From NCBI GenBank assembly GCA_036389795.1, contig DASVWD010000115.1:27387-91386 (forward strand): a stretch of DNA of 64,000 nucleotides, given 5' to 3'. The notes under the pieces were generated by a model that worked only from the letters and a program-made list of their open reading frames with translations, did no database searches and was not told the DNA's origin. Shown here in pieces: positions 8,786 to 16,802 of this stretch; within the stretch, counting starts at the first letter, position 1, and each line of letters opens with the position of its first letter. The position numbers and the translations under genes were made by a program. The stretch comes from Longimicrobium sp. (GTDB lineage Bacteria > Gemmatimonadota > Gemmatimonadetes > Longimicrobiales > Longimicrobiaceae).

Positions 8786-9319
8786 ATGACCCCACGCCGG
8801 GCCCCGCTCCTGGCGCTGCTGCTGGCTGCCGCCCTGCCGGCCGCCGCGCCCGCGCAGGACGCACCGCCCGACCCCGCACGGCCGCCGGCCACGCGCGCAG
8901 ACTCGCTCTGGCTGCGCCCTCCAGGCCCGCCTTTCCCCCTGGTCTTCGGCTTCCGCGAGCGGGGGCCGATGCACCACTCCCTCTACCTGGGCTGGTCGTG
9001 GCTCCAGACCCGCGCTCCCGGCCCGTACGGCGAGTCGTCGGGGCCCGTGGTGGCGCTCGAGGCCGGCGTCGGCGGCGTGCAGGCCTCCGCGGGGTGGGCG
9101 AGCTATGGGCCGCACCTGGGCGCCGGCCGCTGGCAGGCGAGCGTGCTGCGCACCTGGGGCTCCCCGCTCTGGGTGGAGCCGGACCAGACCTACCTGGGCG
9201 CCGAGCTGCGGATGTCGCTCTACGCGGTCGGCGTCGGGTTCGTCGGCTACCGGCGCATCTCCGGCGACGCCCCCGGCGACGGCTGGATCGGCGGCGCCAC
9301 CCTGGTGATCGGCTTCTGA
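8786..9319 (+). CDS. Exported beta-rich protein, possibly outer membrane
   Basis: This 177-residue protein has a clear signal peptide (LLALLLAAALPAAAPAQ, cleavage near AQD). The rest is made of alternating aromatic/glycine strands (HHSLYLGWSWLQT, VVALEAGVGGVQASAGWASYG, LRMSLYAVGVGFVGYRRI) and ends in IGGATLVIGF with a terminal Phe. That pattern fits a small outer-membrane beta-barrel, but no family is recognised. The CCGGAGG ribosome binding site fits the ATG. Confidence 0.7.
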   Translation: MTPRRAPLLALLLAAALPAAAPAQDAPPDPARPPATRADSLWLRPPGPPFPLVFGFRERGPMHHSLYLGWSWLQTRAPGPYGESSGPVVALEAGVGGVQASAGWASYGPHLGAGRWQASVLRTWGSPLWVEPDQTYLGAELRMSLYAVGVGFVGYRRISGDAPGDGWIGGATLVIGF

Positions 9320-9419
9320 TCTCCCCTCCCGGAACGGCAACGGCGTGATCCGGGCGTGTCCCTCCGCTGCGCTCCGGGCCGGGCTGCGCGCGCGGTCTCG
9401 TCGTGCGAGCTCTCGGGGT

Positions 9420-9528
9420 CCGTAGGGGCGAGCATGCGAGTCCGCGCGGAGTCTGGCTTCGTCTCGTAACCCCACCTGTCGTGCAAGGGCTGGCATCCAC
9501 CGGGCGAGGCATGCCTCGCCCCTACGGA
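9420..9528. repeat. Palindromic repeat family A, copy 3
   Basis: About 108 bp with ends CCGTAGGGGCGAGCATGCGA and GGCATGCCTCGCCCCTACGG, near-perfect complements. It occupies most of the 336-bp gap between two convergent genes (9320-9655). The rest of the gap contains only a short GCACTTC-type direct repeat near 9630-9656. Confidence 0.8.
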
Positions 9529-9655
9529 CCACCATCTTCCGCGCCGAACCCACGTAAAGTCCACCCTCTCTCAAACCTGGGAGAGGGTTGCCGCTCTAAG
9601 GCGGCGGGTGAGGGCCCCCCCGCCGGCACTTCGCACCTCGCACTTCGCACTTCCC

Positions 9656-11107
9656 TCACCGTCCCGGCCCGAACCGCTCCAGGATCCAGCCGGAGACCGC
9701 GTTCAGCACCGCCGGCGACATCGTCTCCTCGATGGTGCCGTACTCGCTCGGCGCGCCGGTGGTCGTGGTCTGGAAGAGGTGGTTGAGGCCGGGGAGCTCG
9801 ACCACCCGCACGTCGCGGTTGCCGCCCTCGCGCAGCGCCGCCTCGATCGCCGCCAGGTTCTCCTTCGGCGGCACCTGCAGGTCCAGCCCGCCGTTGACCG
9901 CCAGCACCGGCACCTTCACCCGCCGCAGCGTGGGCCGCGGGTCGTAGGCCAGGAAGTAGCGGAACCAGGGAGAGACGAGCTGGCGGATGTTGCGCTCCAT
10001 CGACGCGGGGTCGACCTGCGCCTCCCGCCGCTGCTCCTCGCTCAGGCTGTCGACCATGGCCCTGCCGATCTCGGAGAGCCGCGCCACCATCGCCGCGCTG
10101 TCGCCGCCCGCCTTGATGACGGCGAACATCCGCGCCTGCGCCCGCGCGCTGGCGTCGACCAGGTCGGCCGAGACGCCGTTCGCCCGCGCGATCAGCCGCC
10201 CCTGCAGCTTCAGGATCGAGTCGCCGGGGAGCCCCGTCCCGGCCAGCAGCACCAGGAACGCCACGTCGTCCGAGCGCACCGCCGCCAGCGGCGCCACCAG
10301 CCCGCCCTCGCTGTGCCCGGCGATCCCCACCCTGCCGATGTCCCGCCGCGCGCGGAGGAAGCGCACCCCGGCCAGCGCGTCCTCCGCGAAGTCCTCGCTG
10401 GTGGCCGCCGCGAAGCTGCCGGTCGACTTCCCGAACCCGCGGTCGTCGTAGCGCAGCACCGCGATCCCCCGCCGCGTCAGGTGGTCGGCGAGCACCAGGA
10501 ACGGCCTGTGGCCCAGCAGGCTCTCGTCGCGGTCCTGCGGCCCCGAGCCCGTCACCAGCACCACCGCCGGGAACGGCCCCGCGCCCTGCGGCAGCGTGAG
10601 CGTCCCCGCCAGCTTCACCCCCTCCTCCGAGTCGAACGCCACCTCCTCCGCGCGGTACGGGAACGGCGGCTTCGGCTCCTGCGGGCGGACGAGCGCGGCC
10701 ACCGCCGCCACCTTCCCCAGCCTGAGCGGGAGCGTCGTCCCCGCCTGCGTCCAGGCGCCGTCGATGGAGTCGCCCGCCGAATTCAGCCGCCCGGCGAACG
10801 CCGCCTGGATCCTCGCCAGGGTTGCGCGGACGCTGTCGCCCGCCACCGTCACCTCCATGGGGAGCTTCGCCCCGCCCTGGTCGATGCTGGTGAGCGTGCC
10901 CCCCAGCTTCCCCGCCGGGTCGCGCTCGAAGGTGAGCGCCAGCCGCAGCGACAGCCCGCTCACCTGGAGCGCCCCCTGCCAGTTCCCCAGGAAGCGGTCG
11001 TCCCCGGAGCGCGCCTGCGCCGCGAGGGGTGCGGGACCGAGCGGGTCGACGATGGACACCAGCGAAGCCGCCACGCAGGCGGCGAGGATGCGTCGTGGAG
11101 TGTTCAT
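9656..11107 (-). CDS. Secreted alpha/beta hydrolase (serine esterase/peptidase type)
   Basis: This 483-residue protein has a signal peptide (RILAACVAASLVSIV... cleavage near LAAQA). It continues with an N-terminal lipocalin-like beta domain of about 110 residues (FLGNWQGALQVSG, LRLALTFERD). The alpha/beta-hydrolase domain has the oxyanion strand VVLVTGSGPQDRD, the nucleophile elbow GHSEGG (S266), an acid loop NGGLDLQV and the catalytic His in LPGLNHLFQ. It probably hydrolyses an ester or amide in the periplasm. ATG 11107 is preceded by AGAGGAG. A concentric dyad 50-85 bp upstream may control it. Confidence 0.88.
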   Translation of the reverse strand: MNTPRRILAACVAASLVSIVDPLGPAPLAAQARSGDDRFLGNWQGALQVSGLSLRLALTFERDPAGKLGGTLTSIDQGGAKLPMEVTVAGDSVRATLARIQAAFAGRLNSAGDSIDGAWTQAGTTLPLRLGKVAAVAALVRPQEPKPPFPYRAEEVAFDSEEGVKLAGTLTLPQGAGPFPAVVLVTGSGPQDRDESLLGHRPFLVLADHLTRRGIAVLRYDDRGFGKSTGSFAAATSEDFAEDALAGVRFLRARRDIGRVGIAGHSEGGLVAPLAAVRSDDVAFLVLLAGTGLPGDSILKLQGRLIARANGVSADLVDASARAQARMFAVIKAGGDSAAMVARLSEIGRAMVDSLSEEQRREAQVDPASMERNIRQLVSPWFRYFLAYDPRPTLRRVKVPVLAVNGGLDLQVPPKENLAAIEAALREGGNRDVRVVELPGLNHLFQTTTTGAPSEYGTIEETMSPAVLNAVSGWILERFGPGR

Positions 11108-11155
11108 GACTCCTCTGGGAAGAAGCGTCCGGCCGCGGACTCGCGGGAACCAGGA

Positions 11156-11192
11156 GTAAAGCTTGGTTGACGATTTGTCAAGCATGCTTTAC
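11156..11192. promoter_or_regulatory. Concentric double palindrome upstream of the hydrolase
   Basis: The element reads GTAAAGC-N4-TTGAC-N5-GTCAA-N4-GCTTTAC, both palindromes sharing one centre at 11174. It lies 49-85 bp before the hydrolase start on the - strand and contains a TTGACA box on that strand (11181-11176). It therefore looks like an operator overlapping a promoter. The rest of the gap (11193-11606) shows no gene or clear structure. Confidence 0.55.
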
Positions 11193-11606
11193 AAGCCGCC
11201 TGGTCCCCTCCACCGCGGCCGCGGGAGATACGAAGCTACCGTCCACCCGTTTGATCCAGCAACTCGGAATCGCGCAACCCCCTTGCGGCAGCGTCGTCCC
11301 CCTCGCCCGCGCCCGCCTGGCCGGTACGGTCATCGAAGAGAGGAGCCCTGCCGCCTGAGAGGAGGCCAGGGCCGCGCCCGTTGTTCGAACCAGATGTAAT
11401 CTCTCGAAGACCTGCCGTTGAAGCCTCGCGCAGTTTGCGAGGCTTTCCGTAGTTCGAGCGAGTGTCTTCAGGCACTCGTACGCGAGCGGAGTCGGGCGGT
11501 AGGTGATGCGTGGGGCTCCGAGCTGAAAGTGCCGCGGAGGAGGGCGGAGCCAGATCGCGGGCGTGGTCCACGTGCGACCGTACCGGGCAGCTTACGCCAA
11601 AAATGG

Positions 11607-11638
11607 TTGACACCGAAAGCGCCAAACATTAGTTGTAT
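11607..11638 (+). promoter_or_regulatory. Candidate promoter of the Cys-rich peptide operon
   Basis: A consensus TTGACA at 11607-11612 is followed after 17 bases by TAGTTG and then TTGTAT, about 70 bp before the peptide start at 11707. The surrounding bases are clearly more AT-rich than the flanks. The -10 assignment is uncertain. Confidence 0.45.
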
Positions 11639-11706
11639 TCCAGTCGACCCGTCCGGACGCGTTGACCAGCCTCACGATCATTCCCATTCCACATCGGGAG
11701 TAGAGC

Positions 11707-11949
11707 ATGAAAAGAATCAGGAGCACGTTGATGCTGGCGCTGGCGGGCGTCGTGGCCCTCGGGGGCTTCACGTTCGACGCCGCGACACGCCCGGACGCCC
11801 TCCAGGCGCAGGCGTGCGGCAGGTTCGACGGCAACCTCTGCCAGCAGGAGTGCACGCGCGAGTGCTCGGGCGGCGGGTGCTGCAGCTGGTCGTTCTACTA
11901 CTACGAGAAGGGGACGGTGTCTCCCATCCGTCCCAGCACCCCGGGCTGA
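11707..11949 (+). CDS. Exported six-cysteine small peptide
   Basis: This 80-residue precursor has a positively charged start (MKRIR), a hydrophobic core LMLALAGVVALGG and a likely cleavage at ALQAQA/C. The predicted mature peptide of about 44 residues has six cysteines (C-x8-C-x3-C-x3-C-x4-CC) and then an aromatic SWSFYYY tail. No known family is recognised. Six cysteines would allow three disulfides. It heads an operon with two thioredoxin-fold-like membrane proteins and a beta-propeller lipoprotein. The arrangement recalls NVEALA peptides of Bacteroidota, though the NVEALA sequence itself is absent (the corresponding segment is RPDALQAQA). Confidence 0.7.
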   Translation: MKRIRSTLMLALAGVVALGGFTFDAATRPDALQAQACGRFDGNLCQQECTRECSGGGCCSWSFYYYEKGTVSPIRPSTPG

Positions 11950-12044
11950 GCTCCCGGCGGCCTGCCTCCGCCCGGCGGCACCTTCGCCGCCGGTGGAGGC
12001 TCTCCAGGCAATCCTCCCCCACTTCGATCCGATGAACCAGCACG

Positions 12045-12506
12045 ATGTCCGGCGAGAATCCGCTGGCCCGGCTTCGCCGCTTCCGACCGGCGGACGGTCC
12101 GGTGTTCGCGGCGATGCTGCTCCTGTTCGCCCTCCTGGCCTGGAAGGTCGGGGCGGCCGTCCTCCTTCCCGCTCCGCCGCGCGCGAGCCTGCTGTCTCCG
12201 GCCGCGGAGAATTCCGCCGGATACCTGCTGGTGGTCGGCCATCCGAGGGACACCGTGGCGGCACGGCGGATGGTCCCGGCACGCGGCGACGCCGGCCCCG
12301 GCCGCCCTCCGCTGCCTCTTCGGACCCTCCCCTGGCCGTCTGGCGAAGCTGGCGCGAGCGCCGCCCCGCTCGCGCGGCTCCTGCGCTCGCTCGGCTACAC
12401 GGCTCCGCCCGTCCTGCTGACCGTGGACGGCGAGGGACACATCGTCCGCGTCCAGCCGGTGCCCCCGGACGCGTACGCCCACGCCCCGCGCGGAGAGCGG
12501 CGTTGA
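12045..12506 (+). CDS. Membrane-anchored, thioredoxin-fold-like protein of the peptide operon
   Basis: This 153-residue protein has an N-terminal transmembrane helix (VFAAMLLLFALLAWKVGAAV). Residues after about 60 have a strand YLLVVGHPRDT and a C-terminal APPVLLTVDGEGHIV. The latter resembles the cis-proline/beta-hairpin end of TlpA-type thioredoxin folds. No CxxC is present, so a redox role is unlikely. It follows the peptide gene by 95 bp, and its TGA overlaps the TTG codon that could start the next gene. Function is unknown; a role in handling the peptide is inferred only from context. Confidence 0.65.
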   Translation: MSGENPLARLRRFRPADGPVFAAMLLLFALLAWKVGAAVLLPAPPRASLLSPAAENSAGYLLVVGHPRDTVAARRMVPARGDAGPGRPPLPLRTLPWPSGEAGASAAPLARLLRSLGYTAPPVLLTVDGEGHIVRVQPVPPDAYAHAPRGERR

Positions 12507-12517
12507 CCACGAAGCGG

Positions 12518-13699
12518 ATGCGCGCGGAGCCCGTCCTCCAGCCCGGCCGGGCGTGGGCCCGGAAAGTCCGCCGGACGCTCTCCACGGCCGTGGTGCTGCC
12601 GCTGTGCGCGTGCGGCGACGGCCCGGCGCCGGGCGATTCGCGCACGCCGGCCGATACTGCCGCGTGGACGCTCGCCGACACGCCGCGGGCCCGCATCGGC
12701 GTGGCCTCGGGGCGGCCCGAGTACACGCTGGACCGCGTGTACGGCGGCCTGGTGCTGCCGGACGGCCGCATCGCACTGGGGAACTCGGGAACGCGCGAGG
12801 TGCGCTTCTTCGACGCGCGGGGCGCCTACCTGTCGTCCGTCGGCGGCGAGGGCGGCGGCCCCGGCGAGTTCCGGGGCGTCAACTGGATCGGGCGGGGCTC
12901 CGGAGACTCGGTCCTCGTCTTCGACCTGCGCTCGCAGCGCTTCAGCGTGCTGGACCCGCGCGGCGCGTTCGCGCGCTCCTTCCAGCTCCGCGAGACCCGG
13001 GCTTCCGCGCGCCCCGTCGGCGTCTTCTCCGACGGGACGATCGCGGTGGCCGTCGAGCAGCAGTTCGACCCGCGCGGGGGGCCGGGGGCGGTCAGGGACA
13101 CCATCGAGCTCCTCCGGGTCACGCCCACGGGCGAGATCGCCGGCCGTCTGGGACGCTTCCCGGGGGTCGAGTGGCTGATCTACGAGCACCCGGCGAGCTT
13201 CCGGACCACGCAGCTCCCCTTCGGCCGTTCGGGACACGTGGCGGTCACGGGCGAGCACGTCGCATACGGATCGTCGGATTCCAATCGGCTCCGGGTGTTC
13301 GACCGCTCCGGCGCCGTGGTACGGACCATCGAATTCCCCGCGCGGCCGCGCCGCCGGCTGAGCGAGCAGGAGCTTTCCGCCTACCTGGAAGAGGCGGTGC
13401 AGGACGGCGCCGAGCGGGAGGCGATCCGGCACCATTTCCAGGGCCGCGGCGCCGCCGCGGCGCCGGTCTTCTCCGACCTGCGCGCGGACCGCCGGGGGAA
13501 CCTGTGGGTCCAGACGTTCCCCGCTCGCGACGGCGCGCCGAGCAAGTGGCTCGTGCTCTCTCCGGCGGGCGAGACCCTCGGGAGCGTCCTGCTCCCCGCG
13601 GACCACCTCCCCCTCGACATCGATTCCGCCGCCGTGCTGGTCCGCGAGACGGACGAGGACGGCGTCCAGCGTGTCTCTCTCCGCACGGTGCGCCAATGA
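12518..13699 (+). CDS. Six-bladed beta-propeller lipoprotein
   Basis: This 393-residue protein has a signal with a Cys soon after it (VVLPLCACGDG). Successive propeller blades follow, recognisable by repeated strands: GGLVLPDGRIALGNSGTREV, VRFFDARGAYLSSVGG, GPGEF, VLVFDLRSQRFSVLDPRG, and VAYGSSDSNRLRVFDRSG. The GGEGGGPGEF loop is characteristic of the 6-bladed propeller family paired with NVEALA peptides and SusCD-type systems. ATG 12518 is used; the TTG at 12503, overlapping the previous stop, is an alternative. Its last base overlaps the next ATG (ATGA). Confidence 0.8.
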   Translation: MRAEPVLQPGRAWARKVRRTLSTAVVLPLCACGDGPAPGDSRTPADTAAWTLADTPRARIGVASGRPEYTLDRVYGGLVLPDGRIALGNSGTREVRFFDARGAYLSSVGGEGGGPGEFRGVNWIGRGSGDSVLVFDLRSQRFSVLDPRGAFARSFQLRETRASARPVGVFSDGTIAVAVEQQFDPRGGPGAVRDTIELLRVTPTGEIAGRLGRFPGVEWLIYEHPASFRTTQLPFGRSGHVAVTGEHVAYGSSDSNRLRVFDRSGAVVRTIEFPARPRRRLSEQELSAYLEEAVQDGAEREAIRHHFQGRGAAAAPVFSDLRADRRGNLWVQTFPARDGAPSKWLVLSPAGETLGSVLLPADHLPLDIDSAAVLVRETDEDGVQRVSLRTVRQ

Positions 13700-14178
13700 T
13701 CCGGAGGCTCGTCCTGCTCTGTGCGCTCGGCCTGGTCATCGCGTTCTCCGTCCGCCTGTACGGCGACACCCGCTACGCGCTGCGGGCGGCGGAGCCGGTG
13801 GCGGCGACGCTCGGCGGCGAGGAGCCCCTCTCCGGCGCGATCGTCTTCGTCTTTCAGCCGGAGGACTGCTTCGGATCGGGAGGCCTGCTCCAGCGCTGGA
13901 ACGCGCTGCGGCAGAAGACGAACGTTCCGGTGCTCGGCAGAGTCGTGGGCCGGGGCGCGCTGTCGCCGCGTCAGCAGGCGCTGTTCGACAGCCTGCGGGT
14001 CGAGATCCCGATCCGGGGGATCGATCCCCTGGATGCCGGCATCGTCGCGGAGAAGCTGGGCTATCGCTCCACGCCCTTTGCCGTGGTGCTGGACCGGCGC
14101 GGCCGGGTGGCGGCGTCCTTCCCGGCGGGGCAGAACGTCCCGCCCGAGATCCTGGAGCGGTTCGTCCGCGGATCGTAG
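13696..14178 (+). CDS. Membrane-anchored thioredoxin-like protein lacking CxxC
   Basis: This 160-residue protein starts in an ATGA overlap with the propeller gene. One N-terminal helix (LVLLCALGLVIAFSV) anchors it. The following domain has a strand IVFVFQPEDCFGSGGLL where thioredoxins carry CxxC; only a single Cys is present. The STPFAVVLDRRGRV end is typical of the cis-Pro and following hairpin of a TlpA/AhpC-like fold. It is probably periplasmic-facing and not a disulfide oxidoreductase. It is the last gene of the peptide operon. Confidence 0.75.
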   Translation: MIRRLVLLCALGLVIAFSVRLYGDTRYALRAAEPVAATLGGEEPLSGAIVFVFQPEDCFGSGGLLQRWNALRQKTNVPVLGRVVGRGALSPRQQALFDSLRVEIPIRGIDPLDAGIVAEKLGYRSTPFAVVLDRRGRVAASFPAGQNVPPEILERFVRGS

Positions 14179-14271
14179 CTCCTCCTCCTCCTCACGCTCC
14201 GTCCGGCTGACCCTCCCCTGCCAAAAGCGGGGCAGGCGGAGCTGAAGCGGAACACCCGGGACGACCGAAGG

Positions 14272-14301
14272 CCCCCGCCTCTCCACTCACGGAGACGGGG
14301 G
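14272..14301. terminator. Possible bidirectional terminator between operon and SRPBCC gene
   Basis: An imperfect stem (CCCCCGCCTCTCC / GGAGACGGGGG) lies between the + strand peptide operon and the - strand SRPBCC gene. It overlaps the last codons of the latter. It could terminate either transcript. Confidence 0.4.
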
Positions 14302-14806
14302 TTCGTCTTCCTGTTCGCACCCAGGACCCGTCCCCAGCAGCTCGCGCCACTCCTCCGACTCGGCGGCGCGCCGGATGGCGTCGTTGCGCGCATGGAGGAG
14401 GCGTGTCATGTAGCGGCGCAGCACCAGGCGCTCGGCGAGCCGGCCCAGCGGCCCGAGCGGCGCGGCGAAGCGGAAGACGTCGCGCAGCACGGTGCCGCCG
14501 CCCGGCGCCGGCTCGAAGTGGTGGTCGTGGACGAACCAGGCGAAGACGCCGCGCTCCTGGCTGTCCTGGAACCAGCGCGGCCGGTCGTACCCGATGATGC
14601 GGCTGGTGAGGTGCTGGCGCACCCCCAGGTGCCGCGCCCGCCAGGTGACCGTCTCCCCCGGGCCGATCAGCCCCCGAGGTGCGCCCGCCGACCGCCTCCT
14701 CGCCCGTGTGGCCCAGCGAGCGCCGGTGCAGGTCGATGCTGCGCGCCAGGTCGAAGACGCGCTCCACCGGCGCATCCACCACCATGCCGAGCTCGATGGT
14801 GATCAT
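14287..14806 (-). pseudogene. SRPBCC-family protein with a single-base frameshift
   Basis: The first frame gives MVVDAPVERVFDLARSIDLH... to GGRTSG. The rest (GLIGPGETVTWRARHLG, VRQHLTSRIIGYDRPRWF, FVHDHHFEP, RDVFRFAAPLGPLGRLAERL, MTRLLHARND) continues in a second frame. The break falls at the run of five C at 14671-14675 (+ strand). Removing one base restores the expected TSGLIGPGE junction. The whole is a START/Bet v1-like ligand-binding protein of the cyclase/dehydrase group. It may be a real inactivation or a homopolymer sequencing error. Confidence 0.75.
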
Positions 14807-15045
14807 CCCGCGCTCCGCGTTTTCCGAGGATGGGTCCGCGAGTCGAGTCTACCCGCGGGACACCCGTCGCGCGAGTGGCGCCCGGGGAGCACGGCGGGCC
14901 GGCGACGGATCCTTGCGTGCGCGCGCGGCCCCCGTTTATGCTGCCGTGGATCTCGATGGAGACTGCGACCGGAGACGATCCCGCCGTCTCCGCGCAAGGA
15001 GGTTCGTGCTCCGATGGCGGGCAGACCACGAGAACGGAGACCGCC

Positions 15046-15429
15046 GTGAGGATCAAGCTGAGCAGCGTGCTGGTGGACGACCAGGAAAAGGCCCTCAGGT
15101 TCTACACGGAGGTCCTGGGCTTCGTGAAGAAGACCGAGCTCCCGGCGGGGAAGTTCAAGTGGCTGACGGTGGTCTCGCCCGAGGCGCCGGACGAGGTCGA
15201 GCTGCTGCTGGAGCCCAACGACAACCCGGCGGGCCGGACGTACCAGAAGGCGATCTTCGAGCAGGGGATCCCGCTGGCCGCCTTCGCCGTCGACGACGTC
15301 CGGGCGGAGTACGAGCGGATGCAGGGGCTCGGCGTGGCATTCCACACGGAGCCCACGCAGATGGGCCCGGCCACCGTCGCCGTGTTCGACGACACCTGCG
15401 GCAACCTGATCCAGCTCTACCAGGTCTGA
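15046..15429 (+). CDS. VOC family (glyoxalase/dioxygenase-fold) protein
   Basis: This 127-residue protein starts at GTG 15046 behind GGAG (15036-15039). It is a single vicinal-oxygen-chelate unit pair: KLSSVLVDDQEKALRFYTEVLGF, then VELLLEPN, and the second module AAFAVDDVRAEYERMQGLGV with TVAVFDDTCGNLIQLYQ. Members bind metal or small ligands and often give resistance or detoxification. This close relative of the YraH-like group has no assigned substrate. A longer frame from ATG 14830 exists but its extra part looks non-coding. Confidence 0.85.
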   Translation: MRIKLSSVLVDDQEKALRFYTEVLGFVKKTELPAGKFKWLTVVSPEAPDEVELLLEPNDNPAGRTYQKAIFEQGIPLAAFAVDDVRAEYERMQGLGVAFHTEPTQMGPATVAVFDDTCGNLIQLYQV

Positions 15430-15519
15430 CCGCCGCCCGGCCGGCGGCTCGGCGGGCGCGCTTCGCATCCGCGCCTCCGGGCCGTCGCCCGGACCCACGA
15501 TCTCCCGGAGGTGAGGACG

Positions 15520-15924
15520 GTGGTGCGATACGAGTGGAGCTGGTCCATCGCTCTCGCGCTCGCCTGCGGCGCGTGCGGCGGCCCCGTGTGCGGCGACTCG
15601 ACCGTGCAACGGCTCGCGTCCCGGGACCGCGAGCGCCAGGCGGTGGTGGTCGTGCGCGACTGCGGATCGACCGCGGACTGGTCGACCCTCGTCCTGGTGG
15701 GGACGACGTCGCACGTCGATCCGGTGGTGGTGGTCGGAGACACCACGGCGAGCCGCTCGGTGCCCAGGTTCCCCCTGCCGAGCTCGGGGCCGAAGGTGCT
15801 CCTGGAGTGGGTTCAGCCGCGCACGCTGATGGTCACCTACGACCCGCGCGCGGAGCTGATATCTCCGCAGCGGCAGGCCGGAGACGTCGAGGTGCTGTAT
15901 CGCCCGGAGAACCTGGCGCAGTGA
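15520..15924 (+). CDS. Small lipoprotein of unknown function
   Basis: About 134 residues. A strong GGAGGTGAGG site (15507-15516) favours GTG 15520 or 15523 over the GTG at 15511, which lies inside the site. The N-terminus gives a short signal (IALALACGACGG) with a lipobox-like Cys. The rest has valine-rich strands (RQAVVVVRDC, STLVLVGTTSHVDPVVVVGD, VLLEWVQPRTLMVTYDP). Proteins of this look in other bacteria bind or sense unknown envelope targets; no family is named here. Confidence 0.6.
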   Translation: MVRYEWSWSIALALACGACGGPVCGDSTVQRLASRDRERQAVVVVRDCGSTADWSTLVLVGTTSHVDPVVVVGDTTASRSVPRFPLPSSGPKVLLEWVQPRTLMVTYDPRAELISPQRQAGDVEVLYRPENLAQ

Positions 15925-15994
15925 TCGCGGCCGGGTGAGATCGCCGAGAGGAGGGTAGATGGGCCGGCCGGAGTTCCTTCGATGAGGCGCGGAC

Positions 15995-16189
15995 ATGCCT
16001 GAAGGCGTGTGGAAGGTGCTCGGCTACGACACGTTCGCGCGCGAAGAGTACCTGGTCGGCGAGTACCCCACGCGGGCGCTGGCCGAGGCCGCCGCCTGCG
16101 AGGCCGAGCGCCGGCACGCCGAGTTCCAGGACGAGCCGCTGCGCGACCGCGTCTGGATCGTCCCTCCACCGGAGGAGGACACGGCGTAA
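15995..16189 (+). CDS. Small hypothetical protein (64 aa)
   Basis: It reads MPEGVWKVLGYDTFAREEYLVGEYPTR... with an alanine-rich helix and an acidic end. Codon use matches neighbouring genes and the frame is clean. The composition suggests a small soluble alpha/beta protein. No homology or motif is recognised and no operon partner is evident. Confidence 0.5.
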   Translation: MPEGVWKVLGYDTFAREEYLVGEYPTRALAEAAACEAERRHAEFQDEPLRDRVWIVPPPEEDTA

Positions 16190-16268
16190 CACCCAACCCC
16201 GATGTTGCGTGAGGCTCTAGAATCATACCACCTTTCGAAACCGACTGTGCATTCCACGCCACACAAAA

Positions 16269-16465
16269 GTCATCCTGAGGGAGCGTCCGCGCGTAATTCG
16301 CTCGCGCGCAAATGGTTGGACGCGACCGAAGGATCTACTCCGCATGTCTGGTGGCCAGATGCAGCGCGCGGAAGCCGGCCTCACTCCGGGGTGAGTAGAT
16401 CCTTCGGTCGCCGCCAGACATCAGTGGCGGGGGCAGGCTCGGCGCAGCGGCTCCCTCAGGATGAC
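16269..16465. repeat. Long palindromic repeat family B, copy 1
   Basis: A hairpin-forming element of 197 bp with ends GTCATCCTGAGGGAGC and GCTCCCTCAGGATGAC and an inner complementary pair CCGAAGGATCTACTC / GAGTAGATCCTTCGG. It fills the 366-bp gap 16190-16555, which has no gene. Related copies lie at 48574, 56205 and 63510. Confidence 0.8.
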
Positions 16466-16555
16466 ATCTCCTTTGCACAATCGATCGCGGAATCTGGTAT
16501 CAGACTCTGCCCCGAGCGAATCTCGGACGACCCGGTGTGAGGCTTCCTCGAGTCA

Positions 16556-16757
16556 GTTGCGGATGCCGAGCTGGTCCAGGATGAAGGCGTAGCGGAACGC
16601 CTGCTCGCGCAGCGCGTCGTAGCGCCCCGACGAGCCGCCGTGGCCCGCGCCCATGTTGGTGCGCAGCAGCAGCGGGTTGCCGTCCGTCTTCATCGCCGGC
16701 TCCCGGTAGCCCACGCGCGAGTCGTTGAGCCCCGCCGTCACCAGGATCGCCGGGTAG
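16556..16757 (-). pseudogene. Fragment of the S9 peptidase 3' end
   Basis: About 200 bp nearly identical to the last codons of the intact S9 peptidase gene at 17899. It encodes YPAILVTAGLNDSRVGY... through DQLGIRN, but has lost 24 bp in frame (between EP and AMKTD). The homology stops abruptly at 16757. It retains the catalytic Asp and His regions but no Ser region, so it cannot be active. It is a partial duplication inserted upstream of two small - strand genes. Confidence 0.8.
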
Positions 16758-16802
16758 AGCCGGATGCAAACAGCCGTGTCGCGAGGACCGGGCGCCCACT
16801 GC

